The notes beneath the pieces are model-generated. The model did no database searches and was not told the DNA's origin. It was given only the letters and a program-made list of their open reading frames with translations. Below, in pieces: positions 16,087-24,054 of a stretch of 64,000 nt of DNA; the stretch's first letter is position 1; each line of letters opens with the position of its first letter. The stretch comes from an uncultured Oscillospiraceae bacterium (GTDB taxonomy: Bacteria; Bacillota; Clostridia; Oscillospirales; Oscillospiraceae): the NCBI GenBank assembly GCA_934512135.1, contig CAKSWT010000006.1, positions 1 through 64,000 of the forward strand. The letters run 5' to 3'. The translations under genes and the position numbers were made by a program.

Positions 16087-17286
16087 TCAGCTGTCCAGCT
16101 TCTCCAAAAACTTCTCCAGCCGATCCATACCGGCCTGGATGTTCTCCATAGAGGTGGCATAGCTCCAGCGGACATAGTTGGGGGCGTCGAAGCCGCTGCC
16201 CGGCACCACCGCCACCAGTCCCTTTTCCAGCAGCAGCTGGGCGAACTTGTCGCAGGTGTCCATGACCTCCCCCTCCACAGTCCGGCCCAGGACCTTGCTG
16301 ATATTCATCATAATATAGAACGCCCCCTCGGGCATCAGACAGCTCACGTCCTTCATGGCGTTCACCCGGGCCACCATATAGTTCCGCCGCTGCTCAAAGG
16401 CCTGGCGCATGGTTTCCACCGTGTCCTGGGGCCCGGTAAGCGCCTCTACCGCCGCCCACTGGGACAGCGTCGAGGGTGCCGCCGTGGAATGGCTGACATA
16501 GTTTGCCATGACCTTTGTAATGTGGGCAGGGGCCAGGGAATAGCCAATGCGCCAGCCGGTCATCGCATAAGACTTGGAGACACCGTTGATGACAATGGTA
16601 CGCTCCTTGACGTCCTCTCCCAGGGCCGCCATGGACACAAACTCCCGGCCGTCATAGACCAGCTTGTAATAGATCTCATCGGCAATGATATAGATGTCCC
16701 GGGCAATGCACACATCTGCCAGGGCCCGGAGCTCCGCTCTGGTATACATCATGCCGGTGGGATTGGAGGGGCTGTTGAAGATAATGCACTTGGTCCGTTC
16801 AGTGATTACGGCGTCCAGCTCCTCCGGCGTCAGCTTAAAGCCGTCCGCCTCCTTGGTCTGGGCCACCACCGGCACCCCGCCGCACATGGCCACGATCTCG
16901 CTATAGCTCACCCAATAGGGAGCCGGAATCACCACCTCGTCTCCGGGGTTGACCAGGGCCCGGATGGTGAGATACACATTGTGCTTGGCTCCGGAGGCCA
17001 CCACCACGTTCTCCGGCTGGTAGAACAGGCCGCAGTCCTCCCGCATACGGTAGCACACTGCCTGCTTAAGCTCCATAATTCCGGAGGAGGCCGTATATTT
17101 TGTCTTATCCTCCTGCAGGGCGCGGATGCAGGCCTCCTTGATGTTGTCCGGCGTAGGGAAATCCGGCTCCCCGGCACCAAAGCCCACCACGTCGATGCCC
17201 TGGGCCTTCATGCCCTTGTACAGGGCGTCAATGGCCATGGTGGAGGAAGGATGCACCGCCGATGCAAGTTTAGAAAGAGGTTTCAT
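16087..17286 (-). CDS. aspC: Class I aminotransferase, aspartate type
   Basis: 399 residues, fold type I PLP enzyme. The PLP lysine is Lys238 in NGVSKSYAMTGWRIGY. The nucleotide-anchoring Asn is in NSPSNPTGMMY, and the substrate arginine is in YVRWSYATS near the C-terminus. The sequence is of the I-gamma subgroup usually annotated as aspartate aminotransferase, transferring the amino group of aspartate to 2-oxoglutarate. Related clostridial enzymes can also act on alanine or aromatic amino acids, so the substrate is not certain. It is a single-gene unit with its own promoter and terminator. Confidence 0.88.
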   Translation of the reverse strand: MKPLSKLASAVHPSSTMAIDALYKGMKAQGIDVVGFGAGEPDFPTPDNIKEACIRALQEDKTKYTASSGIMELKQAVCYRMREDCGLFYQPENVVVASGAKHNVYLTIRALVNPGDEVVIPAPYWVSYSEIVAMCGGVPVVAQTKEADGFKLTPEELDAVITERTKCIIFNSPSNPTGMMYTRAELRALADVCIARDIYIIADEIYYKLVYDGREFVSMAALGEDVKERTIVINGVSKSYAMTGWRIGYSLAPAHITKVMANYVSHSTAAPSTLSQWAAVEALTGPQDTVETMRQAFEQRRNYMVARVNAMKDVSCLMPEGAFYIMMNISKVLGRTVEGEVMDTCDKFAQLLLEKGLVAVVPGSGFDAPNYVRWSYATSMENIQAGMDRLEKFLEKLDS

Positions 17287-17342
17287 TCAAATCCGCTCCT
17301 TAATCACGATACAGATGTCACATACGTTTGACGTTCTGCCCC

Positions 17343-17371
17343 ATTATACGCCTCCCCCGGGAAAAATGCAA
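17343..17371 (-). promoter_or_regulatory. Sigma-A promoter of the aminotransferase gene
   Basis: TTGCAT (17366-17371) and TATAAT (17343-17348) with a 17-base spacer. The gene-free stretch 17287-17595 holds this promoter, an AT-rich block at 17372-17541 with seven TGCA tetramers, and the leuB terminator. Confidence 0.85.
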
Positions 17372-17541
17372 GCCTTTTTCATTCATTTTTCTGTTTTTCC
17401 CTCATTTTATGCATTTTGACCGAATCTATCGGCTATTTTTGCAACATCGAAATAATTAAATTCATTTTATTTCTGCTGTTCTGCAAATTTTCTTGCATTA
17501 TTTTATAGGTTTTCTTCATCCTGCATCTTTTGCTGCATGGC

Positions 17542-17581
17542 AAAAACGGGCACGCCTCAGGAGAATCCTGCAAGCGTGCCC
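17542..17581 (-). terminator. Intrinsic terminator of leuC-leuD-leuB
   Basis: An 8-bp outer stem (GGGCACGC with GCGTGCCC) plus an inner CAGGA/TCCTG stem, followed by GTTTTT on the minus strand, 14 bases after the leuB stop. Confidence 0.9.
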
Positions 17582-17595
17582 GCATTCCGGCCGAT

Positions 17596-18660
17596 TTAAA
17601 TCTTGTCGCAGATGAGCTTTCCCATCTCCTTGGTGCCGATGGCATCTCCAATCCCGGCAATGTCCGCCGTGTGCCAGCCCTCGGCAAGCACCTGATCCAC
17701 CGCCGCTTCAATGGCATCCGCCTCCCGGGGGAGCTGGAAGGAATAGCGCATCATCATGGCCACAGACAAAATGGTGGCAATGGGGTTGGCCTGATTCTGA
17801 CCGGCAATATCCGGGGCGGAGCCGTGAATGGGCTCATAGAGGCCCGGGGCCGTGTCGCCGATGGAGGCGGAGGGCAGCAGGCCGATGGAGCCCGTCACCA
17901 TAGAGGCCTCGTCGGAGAGAATGTCTCCAAACATATTTTCCGTCACCACCACGTCAAACTGGCTGGGATCCCGGACAATCTGCATGGCGGCATTGTCCAC
18001 CAGCATATCGGAATACTCCACATCGCTGTACTCCTCTGCCAGCCTGTGCATCACGCTTCGCCACAGCCGGGAGGTCTCCAGCACGTTGGCCTTGTCCACC
18101 GAGGTGACCTTTTTCCGGCGAAGCCGTGCCAGCTCAAAGGCGCGGCGCCCGATTCGCTCGATCTCCTGTTCCGAATAGGCCATAAGATCGGTGCATTCCA
18201 CTCCCCGATCCGGTGTGTCGTAGCGGTCCCGCTTGCCGAAGTAAATTCCGCCGGTAAGCTCCCGGACCATCATCAGGTCAATGCCCTTGTCCACGGTCTC
18301 TTTTTTCAGCGGAGAGGCGTCGGCCAGAGCCGGCCGCAGGGTGGCGGGCCGGAGATTGGCATAGAGGCCCAGAGCCTTCCGAATGGCCAGCAGTCCCTTT
18401 TCCGGGCGAACGTCTGCGGAATCCCACTTAGGACCGCCCACCGCTCCCAGCAGCACTGCGTCACAGGCCTTGCACTTCTCCTCCGTATCCGCCGGGAAAG
18501 GCGTGCCGCAGGCATCAATGGCACAGCCTCCCAACAGCACGTCGGTATAGGTAAAGGTATGGCCAAATTTTACGCCGACCCGATCGAGGACCTTTACCGC
18601 CTCATTTACCACCTCGGGGCCAATGCCGTCTCCCCGAATCAATGCGATTTTATAATCCAT
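17596..18660 (-). CDS. leuB: 3-Isopropylmalate dehydrogenase
   Basis: 354 residues. It oxidises and decarboxylates 3-isopropylmalate with NAD to the precursor of leucine. Family motifs are IALIRGDGIGPEVV at the N-terminus, RELTGGIYFGKR, the metal-binding VTENMFGDILSDE, and the NAD-binding loop EPIHGSAPDIAGQNQANP. Length is typical. It follows leuD by 10 bases in a leuC-leuD-leuB order. leuA is not in the window. Confidence 0.97.
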   Translation of the reverse strand: MDYKIALIRGDGIGPEVVNEAVKVLDRVGVKFGHTFTYTDVLLGGCAIDACGTPFPADTEEKCKACDAVLLGAVGGPKWDSADVRPEKGLLAIRKALGLYANLRPATLRPALADASPLKKETVDKGIDLMMVRELTGGIYFGKRDRYDTPDRGVECTDLMAYSEQEIERIGRRAFELARLRRKKVTSVDKANVLETSRLWRSVMHRLAEEYSDVEYSDMLVDNAAMQIVRDPSQFDVVVTENMFGDILSDEASMVTGSIGLLPSASIGDTAPGLYEPIHGSAPDIAGQNQANPIATILSVAMMMRYSFQLPREADAIEAAVDQVLAEGWHTADIAGIGDAIGTKEMGKLICDKI

Positions 18661-18670
18661 GGTATCCTCC

Positions 18671-19168
18671 TTATTCCGCCAGGCCCCGGGCTTTGAGGGA
18701 TTTCAGTAAGCCGCCTGCCTCAATGATTCCCTGAATAAAGGGCGGGAAGGCCGCGGCATGATAGGTCTGCCCCTTGGTCTCATTGACAATCTCGCCGGTC
18801 TCAAAGTCCACGGAGACCTTATCTCCGGCCTCGATGCCCTGGGCCGCCTCCGGGCACTCCATAATGGGAAGGCCGATATTGATGCAGTTGCGGTAGAAAA
18901 TCCGGGCGAAGCTGGAGGCAATCACCACGGAGATGCCGCTGGCCTGGATGGCGATGGGGGCATGCTCCCGGGAGGAGCCGCAGCCAAAGTTCCAGTCCGC
19001 CACCATAATGTCTCCGGGCTGAACCTTGTTTGCGAATTCTCCGTCGATGTCCTCCATGCAGTGAGAGGCCAGGGCCGCACGGTCCGGTTCGTTGAGATAC
19101 CGGGCGGGAATGATCACATCGGTGTCCACATTGGAACCATACTTATGTACATTACCAGTGATTTTCAT
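18671..19168 (-). CDS. leuD: 3-Isopropylmalate dehydratase small subunit
   Basis: 165 residues, the compact type found in archaea and many Clostridia. It is the swivelling domain that closes over the LeuC active site. Motifs are VDTDVIIPARYL and NFGCGSSREHAPIAI. The ATG at 19168 is chosen over the one at 19186 because AGGAGG lies seven bases before it. It lies 14 bases after leuC. Confidence 0.96.
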   Translation of the reverse strand: MKITGNVHKYGSNVDTDVIIPARYLNEPDRAALASHCMEDIDGEFANKVQPGDIMVADWNFGCGSSREHAPIAIQASGISVVIASSFARIFYRNCINIGLPIMECPEAAQGIEAGDKVSVDFETGEIVNETKGQTYHAAAFPPFIQGIIEAGGLLKSLKARGLAE

Positions 19169-19182
19169 AACAGGTCCTCCTC

Positions 19183-20442
19183 TCAAAGGTCGTCCGGGGT
19201 GCAGATGGTGCCCTTTACCGCAGAGGCCGCAGCCACCGCCGGGGACGCCAGCACCACTTCACTTTTTACATGACCCATGCGGCCCACAAAGTTCCGATTG
19301 GTGGTGGAAATTGCCCGCTCTCCCGCATACAGAACTCCCATGTGACCGCCCAGGCAGGGGCCGCAGGTAGGCGTGGAGACCACAGCCCCGGCGGAGATAA
19401 AGGTCTCGATCAGCCCCTCCTTCAGCGCCTGCATGTACACATCCTGGGTAGCGGGAATCACGATGCAGCGGACATTCTCCGCCACCTGTCTCCCCTCCAG
19501 AACCTTGGCGGCAATCCGCAGATCAGAAATCCGGCCATTGGTACAGGATCCGATGACACACTGCTGAATGTCCATCCCCGCCACTTCCTTGACGGTTTTG
19601 GTATTGCTGGGCAGATGCGGCAGAGACACCGTGGGCTGGATTTTGGAGAGATCAAGCTCAATGGTCCGCTCGTACTCTGCGTCAGGATCCGCCTCAAAGG
19701 CTCTCCAGGGGCGGTTCACCCGACCGGACATGTAGGCCACCGTCTTTTCATCCACCGGGAAAATCCCGTTTTTGGCCCCGGCCTCGATGGCCATATTCGC
19801 AATGGTAAACCGATCGTCCATAGACAGTGAGGCCACACCGGGGCCGGCAAACTCCATGGACCGATAGAGGGCACCGTCCACACCGATCATACCGATGATG
19901 TGCAGAATCACGTCCTTGCCGGAGACCCACGGCTGGAGGGTACCGGTGAGATAAAACTGAATGGCAGCCGGAACCTTGAACCAGGCCCGTCCGGAGGCCA
20001 TTCCGGCACACATATCCGTGGAGCCGATGCCTGTGGAAAATGCGCCCAAAGCGCCGTAGGTACAGGTGTGGGAATCCGCCCCGATGCAGCATTCTCCTGC
20101 GGCAATCAGCCCCTTTTCCGGCAGCAGCGCATGCTCAATGCCCATGGTTCCTACATCAAAGAAATTGGTGATGTGGTGTTTTTTCGCAAAGGTCCGGGCC
20201 TGCATACTGAGCTTGGCGGCGTTGATGTCCTTACACGGGGTGAAGTGATCCAGCACAATGGCGATTTTGTCCTTGTCAAAGACCTTGGTAAATCCCGCAT
20301 TTTCAAATTCCGTAATTGCCACAGGGGTGGTCACATCGTTGCCCAGCACCAGGTCGAGCTTTGCCTCGATCAGCTCACCGGCCGCAACGGTGTCCTTCCC
20401 GGCATGGGCCGCCAGGATTTTCTGTGTCATGGTCATTCCCAT
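19183..20442 (-). CDS. leuC: 3-Isopropylmalate dehydratase large subunit
   Basis: 419 residues, the archaeal/clostridial LeuC type, an aconitase-family 4Fe-4S enzyme that isomerises 2- to 3-isopropylmalate. Cluster ligands are Cys300 (IGSCTNGR), Cys360 and Cys363 (TCGPCLGGH). Substrate motifs include GADSHTCTYGALGAFSTGIGS. The start at 20442 has AGGAGG seven bases upstream; the longer frame to 20469 runs into the promoter. A possible extended -10 promoter (TGTCATAAT, 20468-20476) lies just before it. It is divergent from the Crp/Fnr gene with a 100-base shared gap. Confidence 0.96.
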   Translation of the reverse strand: MGMTMTQKILAAHAGKDTVAAGELIEAKLDLVLGNDVTTPVAITEFENAGFTKVFDKDKIAIVLDHFTPCKDINAAKLSMQARTFAKKHHITNFFDVGTMGIEHALLPEKGLIAAGECCIGADSHTCTYGALGAFSTGIGSTDMCAGMASGRAWFKVPAAIQFYLTGTLQPWVSGKDVILHIIGMIGVDGALYRSMEFAGPGVASLSMDDRFTIANMAIEAGAKNGIFPVDEKTVAYMSGRVNRPWRAFEADPDAEYERTIELDLSKIQPTVSLPHLPSNTKTVKEVAGMDIQQCVIGSCTNGRISDLRIAAKVLEGRQVAENVRCIVIPATQDVYMQALKEGLIETFISAGAVVSTPTCGPCLGGHMGVLYAGERAISTTNRNFVGRMGHVKSEVVLASPAVAAASAVKGTICTPDDL

Positions 20443-20482
20443 AAAAATCCCTCCTGTTTTTTCTTCCATTATGACACAGCCC

Positions 20483-20512
20483 TTGCAGAAAGAATGTAAA
20501 GTATGTTACAAT
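20483..20512 (+). promoter_or_regulatory. Promoter of the Crp/Fnr gene with an embedded Crp-type operator
   Basis: TTGCAG (20483-20488) and TACAAT (20507-20512) with an 18-base spacer on the plus strand. Inside it lies TGTAA-N6-TTACA (20495-20510), which has the geometry of Crp-family sites (TGTGA-N6-TCACA) and covers the start of the -10 box. Binding there would repress the gene and might also affect leuC on the other strand. Confidence 0.6.
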
Positions 20513-20542
20513 TTATCTGAAAACTTTTTCACAGGTGATAGA

Positions 20543-21202
20543 ATGTATTATGACAGCTTTTCCGCTCCGGGCACCGGGCTGCCTGACGAGCTATTCGCCC
20601 CCTTTTTCTCTGCGGGACCGGCCATCCCCTACCGGCGGGGGCAGCTGATCTACCTTCAGGGGCAGCAGCCGGACTACTTATATTGTCTCAAGGAGGGAAC
20701 CGTCCGCACGGGGATTCTCTCGGACCAGGGAGAGGAAAAGCTCCTGACCCTCTACCGGGCCGGGAGCATCTTTGGGGAAGCGTCCTTCTTTGACGGCATG
20801 CCCCGGGTCTCCACCGCCACCGCCCAAACCGACTGCCGGATTGTCCGGCTGGGTCACGGCACCGTAGATGCCCTGTTTCAGCAGGACCCCTCCCTGGCCT
20901 CCGGAATGATCTCCTATCTGGCCCGCACCGTCCGGCTTCTCAGCGGCCATGTGGACACCATGAGCTTTCAGCAGGCGCCTCAGCGACTGGCCCAGCTGCT
21001 GCTCAACTACCCCTCCGGAGGCGGTGCCATTCGCATTACCCATGAGGAGCTGGCCTCGGCCCTGGGGGTCAGCCGAGTCACCGTCAGCCGGATCCTGGGA
21101 CAGTTCACCCGCCAGGGCCTGGTCCGCACCGGCTACGGCACCATTGCCCTGCTGGACCCCAAGGGCCTGTCCCGCATGGTCAGCACCCCCCAGTCCTCCT
21201 GA
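20543..21202 (+). CDS. Crp/Fnr-family transcriptional regulator
   Basis: 219 residues from the ATG at 20543 (AGGTGA five bases upstream); the longer frame starts inside leuC. The N-terminal half is a cyclic-nucleotide-binding type beta-barrel (GEEKLLTLYRAGSIFGEASFFDG). The C-terminal half is a winged helix with recognition helix LGVSRVTVSRILGQF. No N-terminal cysteine cluster of the Fnr type is present, so the effector is not an Fe-S cluster of that kind and remains unknown. It is the only plus-strand gene in the window, and a Crp-type site overlaps its own promoter. Confidence 0.9.
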   Translation: MYYDSFSAPGTGLPDELFAPFFSAGPAIPYRRGQLIYLQGQQPDYLYCLKEGTVRTGILSDQGEEKLLTLYRAGSIFGEASFFDGMPRVSTATAQTDCRIVRLGHGTVDALFQQDPSLASGMISYLARTVRLLSGHVDTMSFQQAPQRLAQLLLNYPSGGGAIRITHEELASALGVSRVTVSRILGQFTRQGLVRTGYGTIALLDPKGLSRMVSTPQSS

Positions 21203-21425
21203 GGCTGTATTCAAACAATGTTTCGACTTCGTTCATGGGCAGTTCATATTTCCCCGGTATGCTGTAGACAGTAAGAGAACGGCGAAGGGATTTCTGATCG
21301 CCGGGGAAATATCCTCGGATGTGCTGACAGCCCCCTTTTCCCAAAGAAGCGGAGGTGTTTGATCAAGTAACGGTGTTGTAATGGTTCTCCTATACGTTAA
21401 TTCTGTGCTTTGCATTCACGATACT
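21203..21425 (+). other. Unexplained structured segment after the Crp/Fnr gene
   Basis: There is no convincing gene in these 223 bases. They contain nested inverted repeats: GGCTGT/ACAGCC (21203-21208 and 21327-21332) enclosing a perfect 12-bp repeat, ATATTTCCCCGG/CCGGGGAAATAT (21246-21257 and 21301-21312). The stretch runs into a strong plus-strand terminator. It could be a 3' UTR, a processed small RNA or a decayed element; no known RNA family is recognised. Confidence 0.4.
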
Positions 21426-21458
21426 GCGCTCCCGCCCTGCACGCGGGAGCGCTTTTTT
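21426..21458 (+). terminator. Plus-strand intrinsic terminator
   Basis: A perfect 10-bp GC-rich stem (GCGCTCCCGC with GCGGGAGCGC, 7-base loop) followed by TTTTTT. It ends transcription from the Crp/Fnr side. Confidence 0.92.
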
Positions 21459-21471
21459 CTCTTCAAGTTGC

Positions 21472-21503
21472 AAAAGAGCCAGTCCCGAAAGGGACTGGCT
21501 CTT
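21472..21503 (-). terminator. Intrinsic terminator of the cmk-plsC-ispH/rpsA operon
   Basis: A perfect 13-bp stem (AAGAGCCAGTCCC with GGGACTGGCTCTT, 4-base loop) with a short T run on the minus strand, 17 bases after the S1 stop codon. It faces the plus-strand terminator at 21426-21458. Confidence 0.88.
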
Positions 21504-21520
21504 AATACGCTTGACCAGGA

Positions 21521-23461
21521 TTACTCCTCGTCCTCGTAGCCCTCCTCCAGGAGCGCACGGATGGACAGAGAAATCCGCTTCTTGTCGGGGTCGATGTCGA
21601 TGATCTTGGCCTCCACGGTCTGGCCCTCAGTGAGCACATCCTCGGGCTTGCCGATCCGGCGGTCCGCAATCTGGGAAATGTGGATGAGGCCGTCAATGCC
21701 GGGGATGATCTCGGCGAAGGCGCCGAAGGTCATCAGCTTGACGATCTTCACAGGCACCACATCATCCACCGCATAGTTGGTGGTGAAGATGGTCCAGGGG
21801 TTGGTCTCGTCGGTCTTGTAGCCCAGGGAGATCTTCCGCTTCTCGGGATCGAAGGAGATCACATAGACCTCGATCTCGTCACCCACAGCCACCACATCGG
21901 CGGGGCTCTTGATGCGGCTCCAGCTCAGCTCGGAGACATGGACCATGCCGTCCACGCCGCCGATATCCACGAAAGCGCCGTAGGAGGTCAGGCTCTTCAC
22001 GGTGCCGTGGTACTTCTTGCCCACCTCGATCTCAGCCCAGATCTTCTCAGCAGCAGCCTTGCGCTCTTCCGCAGCCACGGCACGGATGGAGCCCACCACT
22101 CTCTTGCGCTGACGGTTGACCTCGGTGATCTTCATCTTTGCGGTGGTCTTTACCAGAGTGCCCATATCGCCATTCTTGGGAATGCCGGTCTGGGAAGCGG
22201 GGATGAACACCCGGATGCCCTTGACATTAGCAACCACGCCGCCCTTGTTCTGCTCGGTGATGTAGCCTTCCACCACAGCCTTGTCCTCGCAGGCCTGCTC
22301 GATCTCATCCCAGTTCTTCTGGGCGTCCAGCTTCTTCTTGGAGAGCATCACGGTACCCTCGGCGTCGTTGACCCGGATCACATAGACCTCGATCTCCTGG
22401 CCCACCTGGAACAGGTCCTCCGCCTTCACCGTGGGATCGTCGCTGATCTCGCTGTAGGGTATGTAGCCAGCATGCTTGGTCCCCAGATCCACTGCAATCT
22501 CAGTGGGGGTAATGCCGGTTACGACACCGGCAACCTTATCTCCTGTATTTAAGGATTTGTCATACTGCTCCAGCAGCTGGTCAAAGGACTCCTCCATAGT
22601 AGCTTCAGTCTTGATTTCGTCGCTCATGTTGTTGTATACCTCCTTAATTATCCACTCCGGTGTGGATGCACCGGCAGTGATGCCAACAGAAGATTTACCG
22701 TGATAGCGAACGGTCTCTAAATCCGCAGCACTGTCGATGAGGCAGGTATCCTGACACGATTCCAAACAAATTTCCTTCAGTCGCTTCGTATTGGAGCTAT
22801 TCCTGTCGCCAATGACAATCATTGACTCACATCGTTTCGCTAATTGGGCAGCTTCGCTCTGGCGCTTCTCTGTTGCACTACATATTGTATCAAAGATTTC
22901 GCAGTTTGTACATAGGTTTTTTATAGTTTCTGTGCAGTTTTTCCACAACTTTTCTGTGCTGGTGGTCTGGCTAACCATAATCAGAGGCAGGGACCGACGG
23001 GATTGGTCCTCCAGAAGCCAATTTTGCAGTTCCTCTGCGGATTCAAACACATAGGGCTCATGGCACCAGCCTGCAATGGCCTCCACCTCCGGATGGCTTT
23101 TCACACCGATAATCAGGCAGATTCTCCCCCGTTCCTCCGCCTGGGAAACAAGAAGATGGATCCGCTTGACAAAGGGGCAGGTGGCGTCCTCAATAACCGC
23201 CCCCTGACGCTGCAATCCCTGGTACACCGCTCGGGACACCCCGTGGGACCGGATAATGACCCGGTCTCCAGGCTGAGCCTGGCTAAAATGGTCGATCTCA
23301 TGGACCCCCATCTCCGCAAAATGCTCCACCACATGGTGATTGTGGATAATGGGGCCATAGGTGACGGTCTTTCCCGGCTCTCCCGCTGCCGCCTCCACCA
23401 TGTTCACCGCCCGCTTGACCCCAGGGCAGAATCCGGCGGTGTTGGCAAGTTCAATTCTCAT
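21521..23461 (-). CDS. ispH-rpsA: IspH / ribosomal protein S1 fusion
   Basis: 646 residues. Residues 1-278 are 4-hydroxy-3-methylbut-2-enyl diphosphate reductase, the last MEP-pathway step making IPP and DMAPP. The 4Fe-4S ligands are Cys12 (GFCPG), Cys95 (DATCPF) and Cys194 (DTICSAT), with the conserved SQTTSTEK. Residues 305-640 hold four S1 RNA-binding repeats (for example GTVKSLTSYGAFVDIGGVDGMVHVSELS) and an acidic tail. Such fusions are known in Clostridia. Within the joint, AAGGAGG lies 11 bases before an in-frame ATG (Met279, at 22627), so a free S1 protein may also be made. It overlaps plsC by four bases. Confidence 0.96.
   Translation of the reverse strand: MRIELANTAGFCPGVKRAVNMVEAAAGEPGKTVTYGPIIHNHHVVEHFAEMGVHEIDHFSQAQPGDRVIIRSHGVSRAVYQGLQRQGAVIEDATCPFVKRIHLLVSQAEERGRICLIIGVKSHPEVEAIAGWCHEPYVFESAEELQNWLLEDQSRRSLPLIMVSQTTSTEKLWKNCTETIKNLCTNCEIFDTICSATEKRQSEAAQLAKRCESMIVIGDRNSSNTKRLKEICLESCQDTCLIDSAADLETVRYHGKSSVGITAGASTPEWIIKEVYNNMSDEIKTEATMEESFDQLLEQYDKSLNTGDKVAGVVTGITPTEIAVDLGTKHAGYIPYSEISDDPTVKAEDLFQVGQEIEVYVIRVNDAEGTVMLSKKKLDAQKNWDEIEQACEDKAVVEGYITEQNKGGVVANVKGIRVFIPASQTGIPKNGDMGTLVKTTAKMKITEVNRQRKRVVGSIRAVAAEERKAAAEKIWAEIEVGKKYHGTVKSLTSYGAFVDIGGVDGMVHVSELSWSRIKSPADVVAVGDEIEVYVISFDPEKRKISLGYKTDETNPWTIFTTNYAVDDVVPVKIVKLMTFGAFAEIIPGIDGLIHISQIADRRIGKPEDVLTEGQTVEAKIIDIDPDKKRISLSIRALLEEGYEDEE
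22625..22645 (-). promoter_or_regulatory. Internal ribosome-binding site and start inside ispH-rpsA
   Basis: AAGGAGG (22639-22645) is followed after 11 bases by the in-frame ATG at 22625-22627, exactly at the boundary between the IspH and S1 parts. The first residues after it (MSDEIKTEATMEESFDQLL) look like the N-terminus of a free S1 protein. Use of this start is an inference. Confidence 0.55.
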
Positions 23462-24054
23462 ACTCCGTCCCCACAGTCATAGATTCGGTCCATCAGCTCC
23501 TGGGTCCAGCGCTCATAGTCCTGATTGTTGGCCCGACGGCCCTCGGTTTTCATGTACATAGGCTCTCCGATGTACACCCGATTGATTCGGAAGGGACGCT
23601 TGTGAAAGGGAATATACATAGGCACTACCGGCACACCGGTCCGGCTGGCCAGCATGGCAGCGCCGGTTTTCGGCTCTCCTTGTTCCCGGGACTTGATTCG
23701 GGTCCCCTCGGGAAACAGCACCACATATTCTCCCTGCTTCAGCTGCTCCAGGGCATACTTCACTGCGTGGATGTCCGATGCTCCCCGCTTTACCCCAAAG
23801 GTCCCCACCAGCTTCAGGATCTTCCCGATCACCGGGATTTTCAGCAGGGACTCCTTGGCCATGGCACAGATGGGCCGATGCTTTCCCAGAGCAAAGGCCA
23901 GGAAAAACGGGTCTGCCGCAGAGGAGTGATTGGCGCAGATCAGCGCGCCCCCCTCCGGGATGTTCTCCCGGCCAATGAACTTCATGGGAAAGTACAGTCC
24001 CACAAAGGGCCTGACAATGGTATAGAAAAATCGGTACCAGGCTTTCGTGGTCAT
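23458..24054 (-). CDS. plsC: 1-Acyl-sn-glycerol-3-phosphate acyltransferase
   Basis: 198 residues. It acylates lysophosphatidic acid to phosphatidic acid at the membrane. The catalytic NHSSAADP (NHX4D) motif is near residue 41, and the phosphate-binding FPEGTR motif near residue 114. A single N-terminal hydrophobic stretch anchors it. ATGA overlaps join it to cmk upstream and ispH-rpsA downstream, the conserved clostridial order cmk-plsC-ispH. Confidence 0.94.
   Translation of the reverse strand: MTTKAWYRFFYTIVRPFVGLYFPMKFIGRENIPEGGALICANHSSAADPFFLAFALGKHRPICAMAKESLLKIPVIGKILKLVGTFGVKRGASDIHAVKYALEQLKQGEYVVLFPEGTRIKSREQGEPKTGAAMLASRTGVPVVPMYIPFHKRPFRINRVYIGEPMYMKTEGRRANNQDYERWTQELMDRIYDCGDGV

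Noticed and set aside
20443..20542. T-box or leucine attenuator before leuC
   Set aside because: The predicted leader is about 20 bases, with no T-box sequence, leader peptide or terminator pair.
21233..21415. A 60-codon minus-strand frame, and a plus-strand frame at 21024-21362, around the Crp/Fnr tail
   Set aside because: No ribosome-binding site and no recognisable protein. They overlap the inverted repeats and the coding end of the regulator.
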